From assembly GCF_003208215.1 (NCBI RefSeq), contig NZ_QKLW01000012.1:45551-109550 (forward strand): DNA of 64,000 nt, read 5' to 3'. Positions within the stretch are counted from its first letter, which is position 1. Each line of letters opens with the position of its first letter. This stretch comes from Marinomonas alcarazii. GTDB taxonomy: Bacteria > Pseudomonadota > Gammaproteobacteria > Pseudomonadales > Marinomonadaceae. The notes beneath the pieces are model-generated. The model did no database searches. It saw only the letters and a program-made list of their open reading frames with translations, and was not told the origin of the DNA. A program made the position numbers and the translations under genes. Shown here piece by piece: positions 46,614 to 55,225 of the stretch.

Positions 46614-48860
46614 TCAAGAATCATTGTGAACTATGGGCTTGCCATTATTGAATTCGTCCATAGTGACTGCTTTGCTCACATAATAGCCTTGGCCATAATC
46701 GCACTGGAAGTTTGCTAACATTTTCCATTGTTCTCTGGTTTCGATGCCTTCTGCCAGCACTTTTATATTAAGCTTGTGTGCCATGGCAATAATCGCCTCA
46801 ACAATTTTTCGGTCGTCTGGGTCGGATTCTAAATCCATAACAAAACTGCGATCAATTTTAAGTAGATTAACCGGAAGGTTTTTAAGCTGAGAAAGCGAAG
46901 AGTAGCCTGTTCCAAAGTCGTCTATGGCGATGCATATTCCCATATTTTTGAAGGTCTGCAGCAACTTTCTTGTTAAATGAACGTCCTCAAGAATAGATGT
47001 TTCAGTAATCTCGAAGCCAATAAGGTGTGCTGGTACTTGGTATTTTTCTAACAGGTCCTGCACCAAAACAACAAGGTGAGGGTCCGATAACTGGCGAGAG
47101 GCAAGGTTAATATGCAGCAGAATATCTGCTCTTTTTTCTATTCTCCGCTTTGCGATATAAGCGATGCTGTTTTCTAGTATCCAGTAGCCTAATTCAATAA
47201 TTTTCCCTGTGCTTTCAGCCAAAGGTATAAAGTCATTGGGAAAGATGAGGCCTTTTTCCGGATGATTCCAGCGAATAAGCGCTTCGGCTCCCAAAATATG
47301 ATTCGTATGCAAGTCAAATTGAGGTTGATAATACATTTCGAATTCATTTCTGAGTAGGGCAAGAGATAAGTCATTTTCTGCTTTCATGAGATTGTGCGTA
47401 TTAACTTTCATGTTCTCGCTATAGAAGGAGAACTGATTTTTCCCCAGCAACTTGGCTTGATACAACGCCATGTCAGCATTTTGCATGATACTAACTAAGT
47501 CATCACCGTGTTCAGGAATCTTTGCAATGCCTAAAGAGGTACTTAATAGGTATTCTCGATTATCCATTTTTATGGGAGCGCGGATGCTTTGTAGGATGCG
47601 GTTGGCATGTTCTTCAATTTGATGCTCGCTACTTACTTCACCTAAGAATATTCCGAACTCATCTCCCCCTAAACGGGCTACTAGATCGGATTGTCCTTTC
47701 AGCTTAGTTAATCTTTCACCAACAATAATGAGAACTTGGTCCCCAACATCATGACCTATCGTATCGTTAATGCGTTTGAAATTATCAAGGTCAAAATATA
47801 TAAACGCAGAAGTCCTTTTATGCTTTTGATTGTGCTGTAAAACGTTAGGTAAATTGTTTTGTAAAAAACGTCGGTTTGGAAGTCCTGTTAAGGGGTCTTT
47901 ATTCGCGAGGTCTTGAAGCTCTGCTGTTTTTTCTTTAACAAGCGTTCTAAGTTTTAAGGGCTGGATTAATATCGCGTACAGTGCGATGGCCAGCAATAGT
48001 GAAACGATAAGGCTCACTGCATAGCCTGTTACTCTTCTTTGATCTAGATCCTTATCAAGTGCTTTGCTAATTTTTAATGTCCATGTTCCGACTGGGAGAA
48101 CAAGCTCGGTGGATGCTTGGATGTCAGAAAGGGGGGCAAGGGAGCTTGATAGGGTTATCGTATCCTTTGTTGCCGCATGTTTTCTTGATAAGTTGTATTG
48201 GTAGCCTTCGCTTTCAAGGCGTTTTAATTGTGTTGCTTCGAGTAAATCGTCTAAATAAATGACCGCAGAGGCGAAGCCCCAAAAAAGCTCTCGTTGCGTG
48301 CCTTTATTAAGAAAAATTGGCGCACGGCTGATAACGGCAACACCACCTTGCACTAATGCTACTGGACCTATGACGAACATCCGATGATTCTGAATAGATA
48401 GCATCGCTTCTTTTTCAAAACCTGGTGTTGATATGATGTTAAAACCTATGGCGCTTTCATTGCCTTCTATAGGATAGATGTCTGAAATAATGCCGTCAGG
48501 TGCAAGCTGGAGGTTTGCAATACCGCCAATAGAATCGATCAGCTTATGTGCATAATTAGGAAACCATTCTCCATCGCCACCATTTTGTTCTACTTCATAA
48601 GCGAGAATTTGTGCCGAAGTAAAGGCTGCAGACAGGCGTCTTTCCAGAACGGATGCTTGGGTACGAGACAGTCCGCTTAGAAGTGACTGATGTTGATTGA
48701 TAATGGATTTATTTGTTGATTGAGTCCAATAAGCCCCAAAAGACGCAATGGCGAAGAAAGCAATCAGGGAGAAAAATAAGGCGGAAGGTTGCTTAAACTC
48801 TGCTTTTTTCAAGGATTGATCCTTTCTTGGCAAATTACTGAATATGCAAAAATCATACAC
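46614..48860 (-). CDS. CHASE-GGDEF-EAL cyclic-di-GMP signalling protein
   Basis: 748 residues from the ATG at 48860; a TTG at 48812 follows AAGGATC and would give a cleaner 732-residue start (MKKAEFKQPSALFF). Two transmembrane helices (about 28-48 and 275-300) bracket a periplasmic CHASE sensor domain (NIISTPGFEKEAMLSIQNHR, ISRAPIFLNKG, FWGFASAVIYLDDLLEA). The GGDEF domain has an intact ARLGGDEFGIFLGE; the inhibitory RxxD site reads GQSD, losing its arginine. The EAL domain has EALIRW, DDFGTGYSSLSQL and AEGIETREQ, so catalytic residues look complete. It could make or break c-di-GMP. It is not in an operon; ligand unknown. Confidence 0.94.
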   Translation of the reverse strand: MYDFCIFSNLPRKDQSLKKAEFKQPSALFFSLIAFFAIASFGAYWTQSTNKSIINQHQSLLSGLSRTQASVLERRLSAAFTSAQILAYEVEQNGGDGEWFPNYAHKLIDSIGGIANLQLAPDGIISDIYPIEGNESAIGFNIISTPGFEKEAMLSIQNHRMFVIGPVALVQGGVAVISRAPIFLNKGTQRELFWGFASAVIYLDDLLEATQLKRLESEGYQYNLSRKHAATKDTITLSSSLAPLSDIQASTELVLPVGTWTLKISKALDKDLDQRRVTGYAVSLIVSLLLAIALYAILIQPLKLRTLVKEKTAELQDLANKDPLTGLPNRRFLQNNLPNVLQHNQKHKRTSAFIYFDLDNFKRINDTIGHDVGDQVLIIVGERLTKLKGQSDLVARLGGDEFGIFLGEVSSEHQIEEHANRILQSIRAPIKMDNREYLLSTSLGIAKIPEHGDDLVSIMQNADMALYQAKLLGKNQFSFYSENMKVNTHNLMKAENDLSLALLRNEFEMYYQPQFDLHTNHILGAEALIRWNHPEKGLIFPNDFIPLAESTGKIIELGYWILENSIAYIAKRRIEKRADILLHINLASRQLSDPHLVVLVQDLLEKYQVPAHLIGFEITETSILEDVHLTRKLLQTFKNMGICIAIDDFGTGYSSLSQLKNLPVNLLKIDRSFVMDLESDPDDRKIVEAIIAMAHKLNIKVLAEGIETREQWKMLANFQCDYGQGYYVSKAVTMDEFNNGKPIVHNDS

Positions 48861-48974
48861 ATAAACTTTTACAGGGTATTTAATCTTTTTGTAAAAGAAT
48901 GCGCTGTTGGGTAACTATGTAAAAAATGAATCGATTTATAAACACCATAGGTTAGGGGGAAATAGCGTTAAAGA

Positions 48975-49014
48975 ATAAAAAAAGCCACGCTATTTCTGCA
49001 AAATAACGTGGCTT
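48975..49014 (-). terminator. Intrinsic terminator after hupE/ureJ-type gene
   Basis: On the minus strand, AAGCCACG pairs with CGTGGCTT (plus positions 49007-49014 and 48982-48989), with an inner TATTT/AAATA arm and a following run of T. Confidence 0.85.
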
Positions 49015-49033
49015 CAATTAATGCTTCATGTAT

Positions 49034-49618
49034 TTATGCTAGTGCTAAAAATACGCCAGCAATAGCAATGATACTGCCAGTTAGGCGCGTCACGATAGGC
49101 GCTTGAAAACGCGCAACACCCATACCAAAGCCGATACCTGCAACATGTAACAATGCCGTAGCAGCAGCAAAGCCCAAAGCATATTCTGCACCATTAGCGT
49201 TTAGAGGCATTTCTAAGCCATGCGCAGCGCCATGAAATAGTGCAAACAATCCGGCAATACCAGCACAAGTCGCAACAGAGAAGCGCGCCGCACCGACTAA
49301 CAATGCACCCATTAGGATGACAGATAAGACAATACCTTGCTCAATGAAAGGGACTTGCACACCAGCAACGGCTAGACCGCCACCAACCAACATAGTACCA
49401 ACAAAAGCCGCAGGCACAGCCCACAACGCACGACCGCCAAGGCTAGCTGCCCAAAGACCAATAGCTAACATAGCCAATAAATGATCCAAACCACCCATAG
49501 GGTGCATGAAGCCGGTCATAAAACTGGTTGTGTGTTCATGTCCTGGGTGAGCAGATGCAAGAGCTGGTATTGCGGCAACAAGTGCGGCTAATGCCATTTT
49601 AAGCGAAGATAAACGCAT
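49034..49618 (-). CDS. HupE/UreJ family nickel/cobalt membrane protein
   Basis: 194 residues from the ATG at 49618, preceded by TTTGGAGACGACACC; a longer frame to 49720 is unlikely. Signal sequence ends at ALASA, then HPGHEH and HPMGGLDHLLAMLAIGLWAA, the family's metal-coordinating signature. Six further hydrophobic segments; a second histidine motif LFALFHGAAHGLEMP. Members are nickel or cobalt permeases usually linked to hydrogenase or urease; neither is in this window, so the substrate is open. Confidence 0.9.
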   Translation of the reverse strand: MRLSSLKMALAALVAAIPALASAHPGHEHTTSFMTGFMHPMGGLDHLLAMLAIGLWAASLGGRALWAVPAAFVGTMLVGGGLAVAGVQVPFIEQGIVLSVILMGALLVGAARFSVATCAGIAGLFALFHGAAHGLEMPLNANGAEYALGFAAATALLHVAGIGFGMGVARFQAPIVTRLTGSIIAIAGVFLALA

Positions 49619-49934
49619 GGTGTCGTCTCCAAAATAGATAAATATGAATAAGACCTTACGAAATGGTCTTCTCGAAACCACCGCTCTTGCGGCTGGAAGC
49701 GGAGATTCTAACATACCCACAGAGAGGGTAAATTGAATGATGTTGCCAATAGGTAACGAAATATTCAGCTTCTAACAAAATATGGTGGTAAATTAACCGA
49801 TATTTTTGTCATTGCTCAGTTAGGAAAACGCTTGTCATTGAAACACTTGGAAATTACAGTCATTGGCAGCTTGTTTCTTACCATGTGTGGTGGGAGATTG
49901 CAGAGTAATCAATAAAAATAATAGGGGCGTATGT
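49619..49934. other. 316-bp region between HupE/UreJ gene and zinc-finger gene
   Basis: No gene seen. On the minus strand the leader of the HupE/UreJ gene can form a hairpin AAGACC (49650-49655) with GGTCTT (49665-49670), and a GC-rich CCGC/GCGG arm further up. I see no cobalamin-riboswitch core. The rest is AT-rich. Confidence 0.4.
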
Positions 49935-50198
49935 ATGGCGAGTGGTTGGGCGCAAGATGGCGCGGTGCAAGATCAAATAGACGCAACAGTTGACTCCGAA
50001 GTTGAGCGTGCAAAAAACAGTATGCCAAAAGGTGAGAGTCTGACTCATTGTGAAGAATGTGATGCGGCAATTCCTGAGCCGCGGCGCAAAGCCATTCAGG
50101 GAGTACGTTTGTGCATTCAATGCCAGTCCGAGCAAGAGAAGAAAGGCCGTTCTGCTTTGTATAATAGAGCGGGCAGTAAAGACAGTCAGCTAAGATAA
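49935..50198 (+). CDS. YbiI-like DksA/TraR C4-type zinc-finger protein
   Basis: 87 residues from the ATG at 49935, preceded by AGGGGCG; the in-frame extension to 49863 has no support. The C-terminal zinc finger is HCEECDAAIPEPRRKA, then LCIQCQSEQE, a four-cysteine (C-x2-C ... C-x2-C) site typical of the DksA/TraR family. A short N-terminus lacks the DksA coiled coil, as in YbiI and phage TraR. It might modulate RNA polymerase; function unproven. Confidence 0.87.
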   Translation: MASGWAQDGAVQDQIDATVDSEVERAKNSMPKGESLTHCEECDAAIPEPRRKAIQGVRLCIQCQSEQEKKGRSALYNRAGSKDSQLR

Positions 50199-50385
50199 GA
50201 TCCGTAAGTTACTTTCTTTTGTTTCATTGATCTAAATACCAGTGTTATTCACTGAATCTGCGTATTTGCCGTCGAATTTTTCCTGCTTGATCTCCCTCAA
50301 TATGATAAGGTTTCGCCTATCAAAAAGGGTGGTTTGACCATGGGTCTGACGCTCTGTTTCTTTTAGAATAAATAAGGATGAGCTT

Positions 50386-50970
50386 GTGGCAGACACTTAC
50401 TCAACAGAAGTAAATAAATTAGAGAAACTACGTGCAGCTTGGTTGCCAGCGGTAGAGTTTCTTTTTGGCGAAGCCGTTGAAGAAGCCAAGTTTGATGGTT
50501 TCGAAGTCAATGATGACATTGCCAAACCAAATGCTGTATTTGAACATGCCGATGAGCCGTATCGTTACAAAATCCAAATGCCAGCTCGAGTATTCAGCAA
50601 CGATGTGATGTTGCTGGCGGATGTAATTCAAGAAATGGTTCGTGGTCAATATCCTGTTGGCTTTGAAGGCGCGCAAACCCCAGCTCTATGTGAGGGTGTT
50701 GCCGTGTTTGGCGCTGTTACCGCCATTAAGCAAGTCTTTGGAGAAGAGTCCGTTGACTCTTATTTGAATGCACTCAAAGAGCAGGCATTCCCTTACTATG
50801 ATGCGTTTTCTTATGTGGCAGTTTTGTTGGCGGAAGACCCACAAGCGATCAAGAAACTGCGTGGTGTTCAGCCTTACTTGTACAAGGTAGAAAGAGCCGA
50901 TTTTGAGGCTGCGCAAGTAGAAATAGATCGTAAAATCAAAGATATTCTCTTGCTGGCGTTTCGCGCTTAA
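50386..50970 (+). CDS. Hypothetical protein with zincin-like C-terminal half
   Basis: 194 residues from a GTG start at 50386, preceded by AATAAGGATGAG. No signal peptide. I do not recognise the family. The segment LLADVIQEMVRGQYP, then ALCEGVAVFGAVTAIKQ, resembles the layout of gluzincin peptidases (HExxH followed by the E-G-x-A-x-F helix), but the HExxH histidines are replaced (QEMVR), so if related it is catalytically inactive. Function unknown. A terminator follows. Confidence 0.75.
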   Translation: MADTYSTEVNKLEKLRAAWLPAVEFLFGEAVEEAKFDGFEVNDDIAKPNAVFEHADEPYRYKIQMPARVFSNDVMLLADVIQEMVRGQYPVGFEGAQTPALCEGVAVFGAVTAIKQVFGEESVDSYLNALKEQAFPYYDAFSYVAVLLAEDPQAIKKLRGVQPYLYKVERADFEAAQVEIDRKIKDILLLAFRA

Positions 50971-50995
50971 TAAATGCATGACTTCGAATAGAAAC

Positions 50996-51023
50996 AAAAA
51001 TGCCGCTTTTAAGCGGCATTTTT
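50996..51023. terminator. Bidirectional intrinsic terminator
   Basis: AAAAATGCCGCTT (50996-51008) pairs with AAGCGGCATTTTT (51011-51023), 2-nt loop, between convergent genes; U-runs on both strands. Confidence 0.93.
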
Positions 51024-51049
51024 ATGGCTGTTGTTCTAAACGAATAACA

Positions 51050-52261
51050 TTAGCCTTTTAATTCAGACAGCTCTTCACTGAACCAAATTTTGCGTTTAAA
51101 ACGAGGGTTCTTAGACGACATATCGATCTTGTAAGGGTTCGGCTCGTGAGTTTGCGGCAAATCAAGGATGTTGCAAAGCTCTTGAGCAAGCCATTTCTCT
51201 ACCTTAAGTACGACCATTTTTTTACGCAGACGGCCTTGCTCATCGCGGTTCAAAATCGTTGGTAAGGTATTTAGTGTCAGAATCTCGCCAATCGCTGGAT
51301 GCGCCATACGTTCACGACCTTCATCGCTGGCATAAAAATGCGATACCGCAAACACCATGCGTTCAGGATTGATCTGCTGTAAGAACTGGCAAGATTTCAC
51401 AACAGTCGAGCCCGTGCGAACCATGTCATCAAACAACACAATACTCGCGCCGTCTAGACCGTCAAAAGTGTGCTCGCTTTCTTTGTGAAGGGTAATTTCT
51501 ACTTTGCGTTCAGCGGTGCGATCTTTATCAAGCATGATGAATTTTGCTTTGCTAAGGCCCAGTGTTCTGAACATTTCTTTAACAAAATCGCGAGCGCCTT
51601 TATCTGGAGCACAAAGAACAAGCCCTTCGCCGTCTTCGCCGTAGTTTAAGATGTTTGAGTTTAGTAAGTAGTGGGCGTATATCTCATAAGGGATTAGGTT
51701 GTGGAAATCGCCTTCGAATACATCATTAAAGATTTTTTGCACAGAGTCAGAGTGGTTGTGGATGGTCATTACCGTATCCACACCAGACAGTTTTAGCAGT
51801 TGAGCGTAAAGCTTGGCAGTGAATGGTTGGCCGTCGAATTTTTTAATATCGTTGATATCTCTATCAAAACTGGTTTCACCTAAGCTTTTATGAGGACCAC
51901 GGTCTTGTGCACTATAGAATAGATCTGGCTCAACCAGAATAACGCGATCAGCACCGTTTTCTTTCGCAGCACGGGCGATTATTAAATTTGACATAGCCAA
52001 TTCTTGGCGGCTTTTTACATGACTGCCAGTACTGACGATAACGACAGCTTTACCCTTAAGTTTGCGGCCAATGTTTTCAAAATCCGCTTCGTCAGAAATA
52101 AAACGAGGGCAAAATTCAGAGTTCATGAATTGCTTCATACTGATCAGATCAGCGATGTCTTCATGCTGGCCCATTGCATAGGCAACATCAATAGCAAAGG
52201 GATTATCAGAAGAGTTACTAACAACTACGACATTAGTTGACTGACTGGTCGACAAAGTCAT
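51050..52261 (-). CDS. Atypical ribose-phosphate pyrophosphokinase-like protein
   Basis: 403 residues, well above the usual ~315 for Prs. The PRPP-binding loop is VLFDDMVRTGSTV (residues 275-287), close to the canonical DDxxxTGxT. The flexible-loop region SAQDRGPHKSLGE, then FDGQPFTAKLYAQLL, corresponds to RQDRK...PIxAKL with an insertion. The metal-site VMTIHNHS resembles DLHA. It may be an active PRPP synthetase of a divergent class, or a related nucleotide-pyrophosphate enzyme. No partner gene is adjacent. The orthodox prs is presumably elsewhere. Confidence 0.82.
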   Translation of the reverse strand: MTLSTSQSTNVVVVSNSSDNPFAIDVAYAMGQHEDIADLISMKQFMNSEFCPRFISDEADFENIGRKLKGKAVVIVSTGSHVKSRQELAMSNLIIARAAKENGADRVILVEPDLFYSAQDRGPHKSLGETSFDRDINDIKKFDGQPFTAKLYAQLLKLSGVDTVMTIHNHSDSVQKIFNDVFEGDFHNLIPYEIYAHYLLNSNILNYGEDGEGLVLCAPDKGARDFVKEMFRTLGLSKAKFIMLDKDRTAERKVEITLHKESEHTFDGLDGASIVLFDDMVRTGSTVVKSCQFLQQINPERMVFAVSHFYASDEGRERMAHPAIGEILTLNTLPTILNRDEQGRLRKKMVVLKVEKWLAQELCNILDLPQTHEPNPYKIDMSSKNPRFKRKIWFSEELSELKG

Positions 52262-52444
52262 GAGGTTTCCTTAACTAAGGGTATGGGAATTTGCGCTGAT
52301 TTTAATACTTGTGGGCGTATTTCGATAGGGCAGATTGAGGAAAAAAGCATTTTTATGTCGATCTAATCAAGTCTTGCTTTTTCTTTAACCAAAAATGAGA
52401 GGAAATTTTCGATATATTACCAGTGGTGATAATTGTTCTCAGTT

Positions 52445-53497
52445 CTACTTAACCTCTGTAAATGCCTTATTTAAGCGAAATTTGTGGGATAAATAAGTTG
52501 GTGTAGTTGGTGGTGAATGGTTCCAGATAGCTTTTAAGGTCGCCACCGTGGCAGGGCCATATAACTCCGCAGGGACACCCACAGAATTCAGCCAATTAGC
52601 AATCCAAGGATTAAGTGGATTATCATCGAAACCGAAAAAAGTCATATCATCCGTCGCACTCAATTCTGTTTCTTGCACTCGCCTGTAGGCACCGAACGCA
52701 AGCATATCGCTCAGGCATAAAATGACTTCTGGTCTTTCAGCCATGTTCAATATGTTTCCCATGCACTGATAGCCAACTTCAAGATGATTTAAGCCTTCTG
52801 CGTGAGCATGGGGGATTTGATCAGAGTGAATACCTGCCTTTGCTAGGCGATCGAGTAAGCCTCTGCGCCTTTCTTCCGCAGCGGTTTGATCAAGTGAGGC
52901 ATGAATAATAGCGATGTTTTTTTTGCCATGTTGAAGCAACAATTCAGCAACGTCCACACCTGCTTGATAATTATCGATGCCAACATAAAGTGCACTTTCT
53001 TGGTCTGGTGCGGGGCGATTAACAAAAACAAAGGTCATGTCACTGTTGCGATAATCCGTTAATAGCGGGCTTTGAACCGCGCCGACAATGACCACCGCTC
53101 GAGCGAGCTGAGCACGCATTTCTAGAAGATATTCATCTTGTATGTCCGCCTCTTGATGGGTGTCGCACAATGACATTATGAAGCCTTCGTCTCTTAGTGC
53201 CCATTCGATCGATGACGCGATAGCCGACATGGTAGGGTTAGCCAAACTGGCGGCCAAGACGCCAACCATACGGCTTTCCTGGCACCTTAATGCTCTACCA
53301 ATACTTGCAGGTCGGTAACCAAGCTCAGCCACAGATTTTTTGACTTGAAGGATCGTTTGTTCTGACGCCTTGTTGGTAATTCCGTTGATAATTCGAGAGG
53401 CGGTTGCCGTCGAAACATTGGCATGAGCAGCGACCATCGCTAAAGACACTCTTTTATTCGATGTGTTTTTTTGCTTTCTGCGCGGAGCTGATGGCAT
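52445..53497 (-). CDS. LacI-family transcriptional regulator
   Basis: 350 residues from the ATG at 53497 (MPSAPRRKQ), which follows AAGGAAGAG; an ATG at 53521 adds eight residues. The LacI HTH is SLAMVAAHANVSTATASRII, with hinge ALRCQESRMVGVL. The rest is a periplasmic-binding-like ligand domain (VGIDNYQAGVDVAELLLQHG, ICLSDMLAFGA). It is divergent from the secreted hydrolase and MFS genes, and a perfect 16-bp palindrome lies between. It probably represses those genes; the ligand, likely a sugar or sugar derivative, is unknown. Confidence 0.93.
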   Translation of the reverse strand: MPSAPRRKQKNTSNKRVSLAMVAAHANVSTATASRIINGITNKASEQTILQVKKSVAELGYRPASIGRALRCQESRMVGVLAASLANPTMSAIASSIEWALRDEGFIMSLCDTHQEADIQDEYLLEMRAQLARAVVIVGAVQSPLLTDYRNSDMTFVFVNRPAPDQESALYVGIDNYQAGVDVAELLLQHGKKNIAIIHASLDQTAAEERRRGLLDRLAKAGIHSDQIPHAHAEGLNHLEVGYQCMGNILNMAERPEVILCLSDMLAFGAYRRVQETELSATDDMTFFGFDDNPLNPWIANWLNSVGVPAELYGPATVATLKAIWNHSPPTTPTYLSHKFRLNKAFTEVK

Positions 53498-53638
53498 GTC
53501 TCTTCCTTGGGATAAAGGCATTAAAGAGCCAAGATTTTAGCCTTGATTGATAGTGGCAACAAGCAAGTTACTGATCTTGCTGTTATTAGGTGTGCTTTCG
53601 CTCTTGAGCGAAGTGTAATGACGTGGTTATACTTATTT

Positions 53639-53654
53639 GGTTAATCGATTAACC
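53639..53654. promoter_or_regulatory. LacI-type operator palindrome
   Basis: GGTTAATCGATTAACC, perfect 16-bp palindrome with a central CG, the hallmark of LacI/PurR-family operators. It lies between the divergent regulator and hydrolase genes, 50 bp before the hydrolase start. Confidence 0.8.
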
Positions 53655-53703
53655 CAATAATGTTTAAACATTCAATATAATAAAGATAATAAGGACTGTT
53701 GTT

Positions 53704-55038
53704 ATGAAAAATAAGCAAATGACACGTTACGCTGCTGCGTTACTTGTGGCGTCTTGTGTTCCATTTTCTGCGGTACAAGCTGAAAATAGAATTGATATTA
53801 TCCGAGCGGATGCCCCTGAATTAGCGGCTTATGGCGAGCAGACCGTTGGTGTTAGGCAAATAGATTTCATTCATAAAAACCAAATTGATGTTTTAAACAC
53901 CCCAAGAGACAGAAAAGAAAGTGATGCATTCCCTTACTATGATCGCCCATTAACGGTTGAGGCTTGGTATCCAGCACAAGCTAATTCGAAAGGCTCTCAG
54001 GTGTTAAAGGTTTTTGCACGAGACGGTAAAACAGAAATTGAGCTACATGGCCAAGCGATTCTAGATGCTGAGCCAGCTAAGGTAAAAACCGCCTTTCCGC
54101 TGGTTATACTTTCCCATGGTTACCCAGGTAATCGCTTCTTAATGGCTCCGATAGCTGAGAATATTGCCTCAAAAGGTTATGTGGTTGTTGCTATTGATCA
54201 TACAGAGTCAACTTATAGAACCGTATCAGACATTAGTTCAAGCATTGTTAACAGAACCAAAGATCAGTTGTTTATTTTGGATCAAATTAGTCAATTGGCG
54301 AAAGATAAATCTTCCTTCTTATATAACCTAGTGGATACCAATAATACTGGCATTATCGGCTATTCAATGGGCGGTTATGGAACCGTTGTGACGGTTGGCG
54401 GTGGTTTAACCTCATATGGTGTTAAGAAAAACGAAGGTTTTTTTTCCACGCCTAGTGGCACGCTAGATCAGTATTTAAGTGGCAGTGATGAATACCTCGC
54501 TTTGGCTGATGAGCGTATTAAAACGGCTGTTACCTTTGCTCCAGCTGGTATGAATAATGGTTTTATGGATGCTGAAACCGCTAAGGGAATTCGTGTTCCT
54601 ATGCTGTACATAGCAGGGTCGGTAGACGACGTTGTTGGTTATGAAGACGGAGTGCGGGCTTTATGGAAAGCGTCAACCAGCGTTGATCGTGCTTTATTGA
54701 CGTTTGACTACGCTAACCACAACGCGGGGGCACCGATGGCGCCGCCAGCTGAAATGTATAAAGTGGACCCAGAGTTAGGCTTCAACTTGTCTATGCATTA
54801 CCTCGACCCTGTTTGGGATAATGTGCGTATGAACAATGTTTCTACCCATTTCATTACGGCTTGGTTAGGTCAGTATTTGAAGCATGATGATGCAATGTCA
54901 GGCTATTTAGATTTAGTGCCGCATTCTAATGAAGGCACTTGGGGGGATGGTGAGGATAGCGCCAACCACACTTACTGGAAGGGCTTTCCTAATAGAACAG
55001 CCAGCGGTCTAAGGTTTGAAACGCTAAAAGCACAATAG
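53704..55038 (+). CDS. Secreted alpha/beta-hydrolase (dienelactone-hydrolase / PAF-acetylhydrolase-like)
   Basis: 444 residues with a signal peptide (about 1-25, cleavage near VQA-EN). The oxyanion/strand motif is VILSHGYPGNR (134-143), the nucleophile elbow is GYSMGG with Ser220, an acid is likely in IAGSVDDVVGYEDG, and the histidine in YANHNAG. The catalytic triad therefore looks complete. The substrate is unknown: an ester, possibly of a sugar or lipid. Divergent from the LacI gene with a palindromic operator between, it is probably induced by a small ligand. Confidence 0.85.
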   Translation: MKNKQMTRYAAALLVASCVPFSAVQAENRIDIIRADAPELAAYGEQTVGVRQIDFIHKNQIDVLNTPRDRKESDAFPYYDRPLTVEAWYPAQANSKGSQVLKVFARDGKTEIELHGQAILDAEPAKVKTAFPLVILSHGYPGNRFLMAPIAENIASKGYVVVAIDHTESTYRTVSDISSSIVNRTKDQLFILDQISQLAKDKSSFLYNLVDTNNTGIIGYSMGGYGTVVTVGGGLTSYGVKKNEGFFSTPSGTLDQYLSGSDEYLALADERIKTAVTFAPAGMNNGFMDAETAKGIRVPMLYIAGSVDDVVGYEDGVRALWKASTSVDRALLTFDYANHNAGAPMAPPAEMYKVDPELGFNLSMHYLDPVWDNVRMNNVSTHFITAWLGQYLKHDDAMSGYLDLVPHSNEGTWGDGEDSANHTYWKGFPNRTASGLRFETLKAQ

Positions 55039-55054
55039 CATGAATAAATGAGGC

Positions 55055-55094
55055 AAAAGCCCGAAAGCCAATTACTGACTTTCGGGCTTTTTAA
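55055..55094 (+). terminator. Intrinsic terminator after hydrolase gene
   Basis: AAAAGCCCGAAAG (55055-55067) pairs with CTTTCGGGCTTTT (55079-55091), followed by T. Confidence 0.92.
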
Positions 55095-55225
55095 TTTACG
55101 TGCTTTTGCCATAACGCGACAGGCATGTTTTTAGAAATTAGGCTGTTTTTAAGTATGTGTCTGCCTATATTTAACGCGCATTAAGCGGTATTGTTCTACC
55201 AAATTAAATATGGGTAAGTCTTTTT

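Noticed and set aside
49619..49720. Metal or cobalamin riboswitch in front of the HupE/UreJ gene
   Set aside because: Hairpins are present but no known riboswitch core was recognised.
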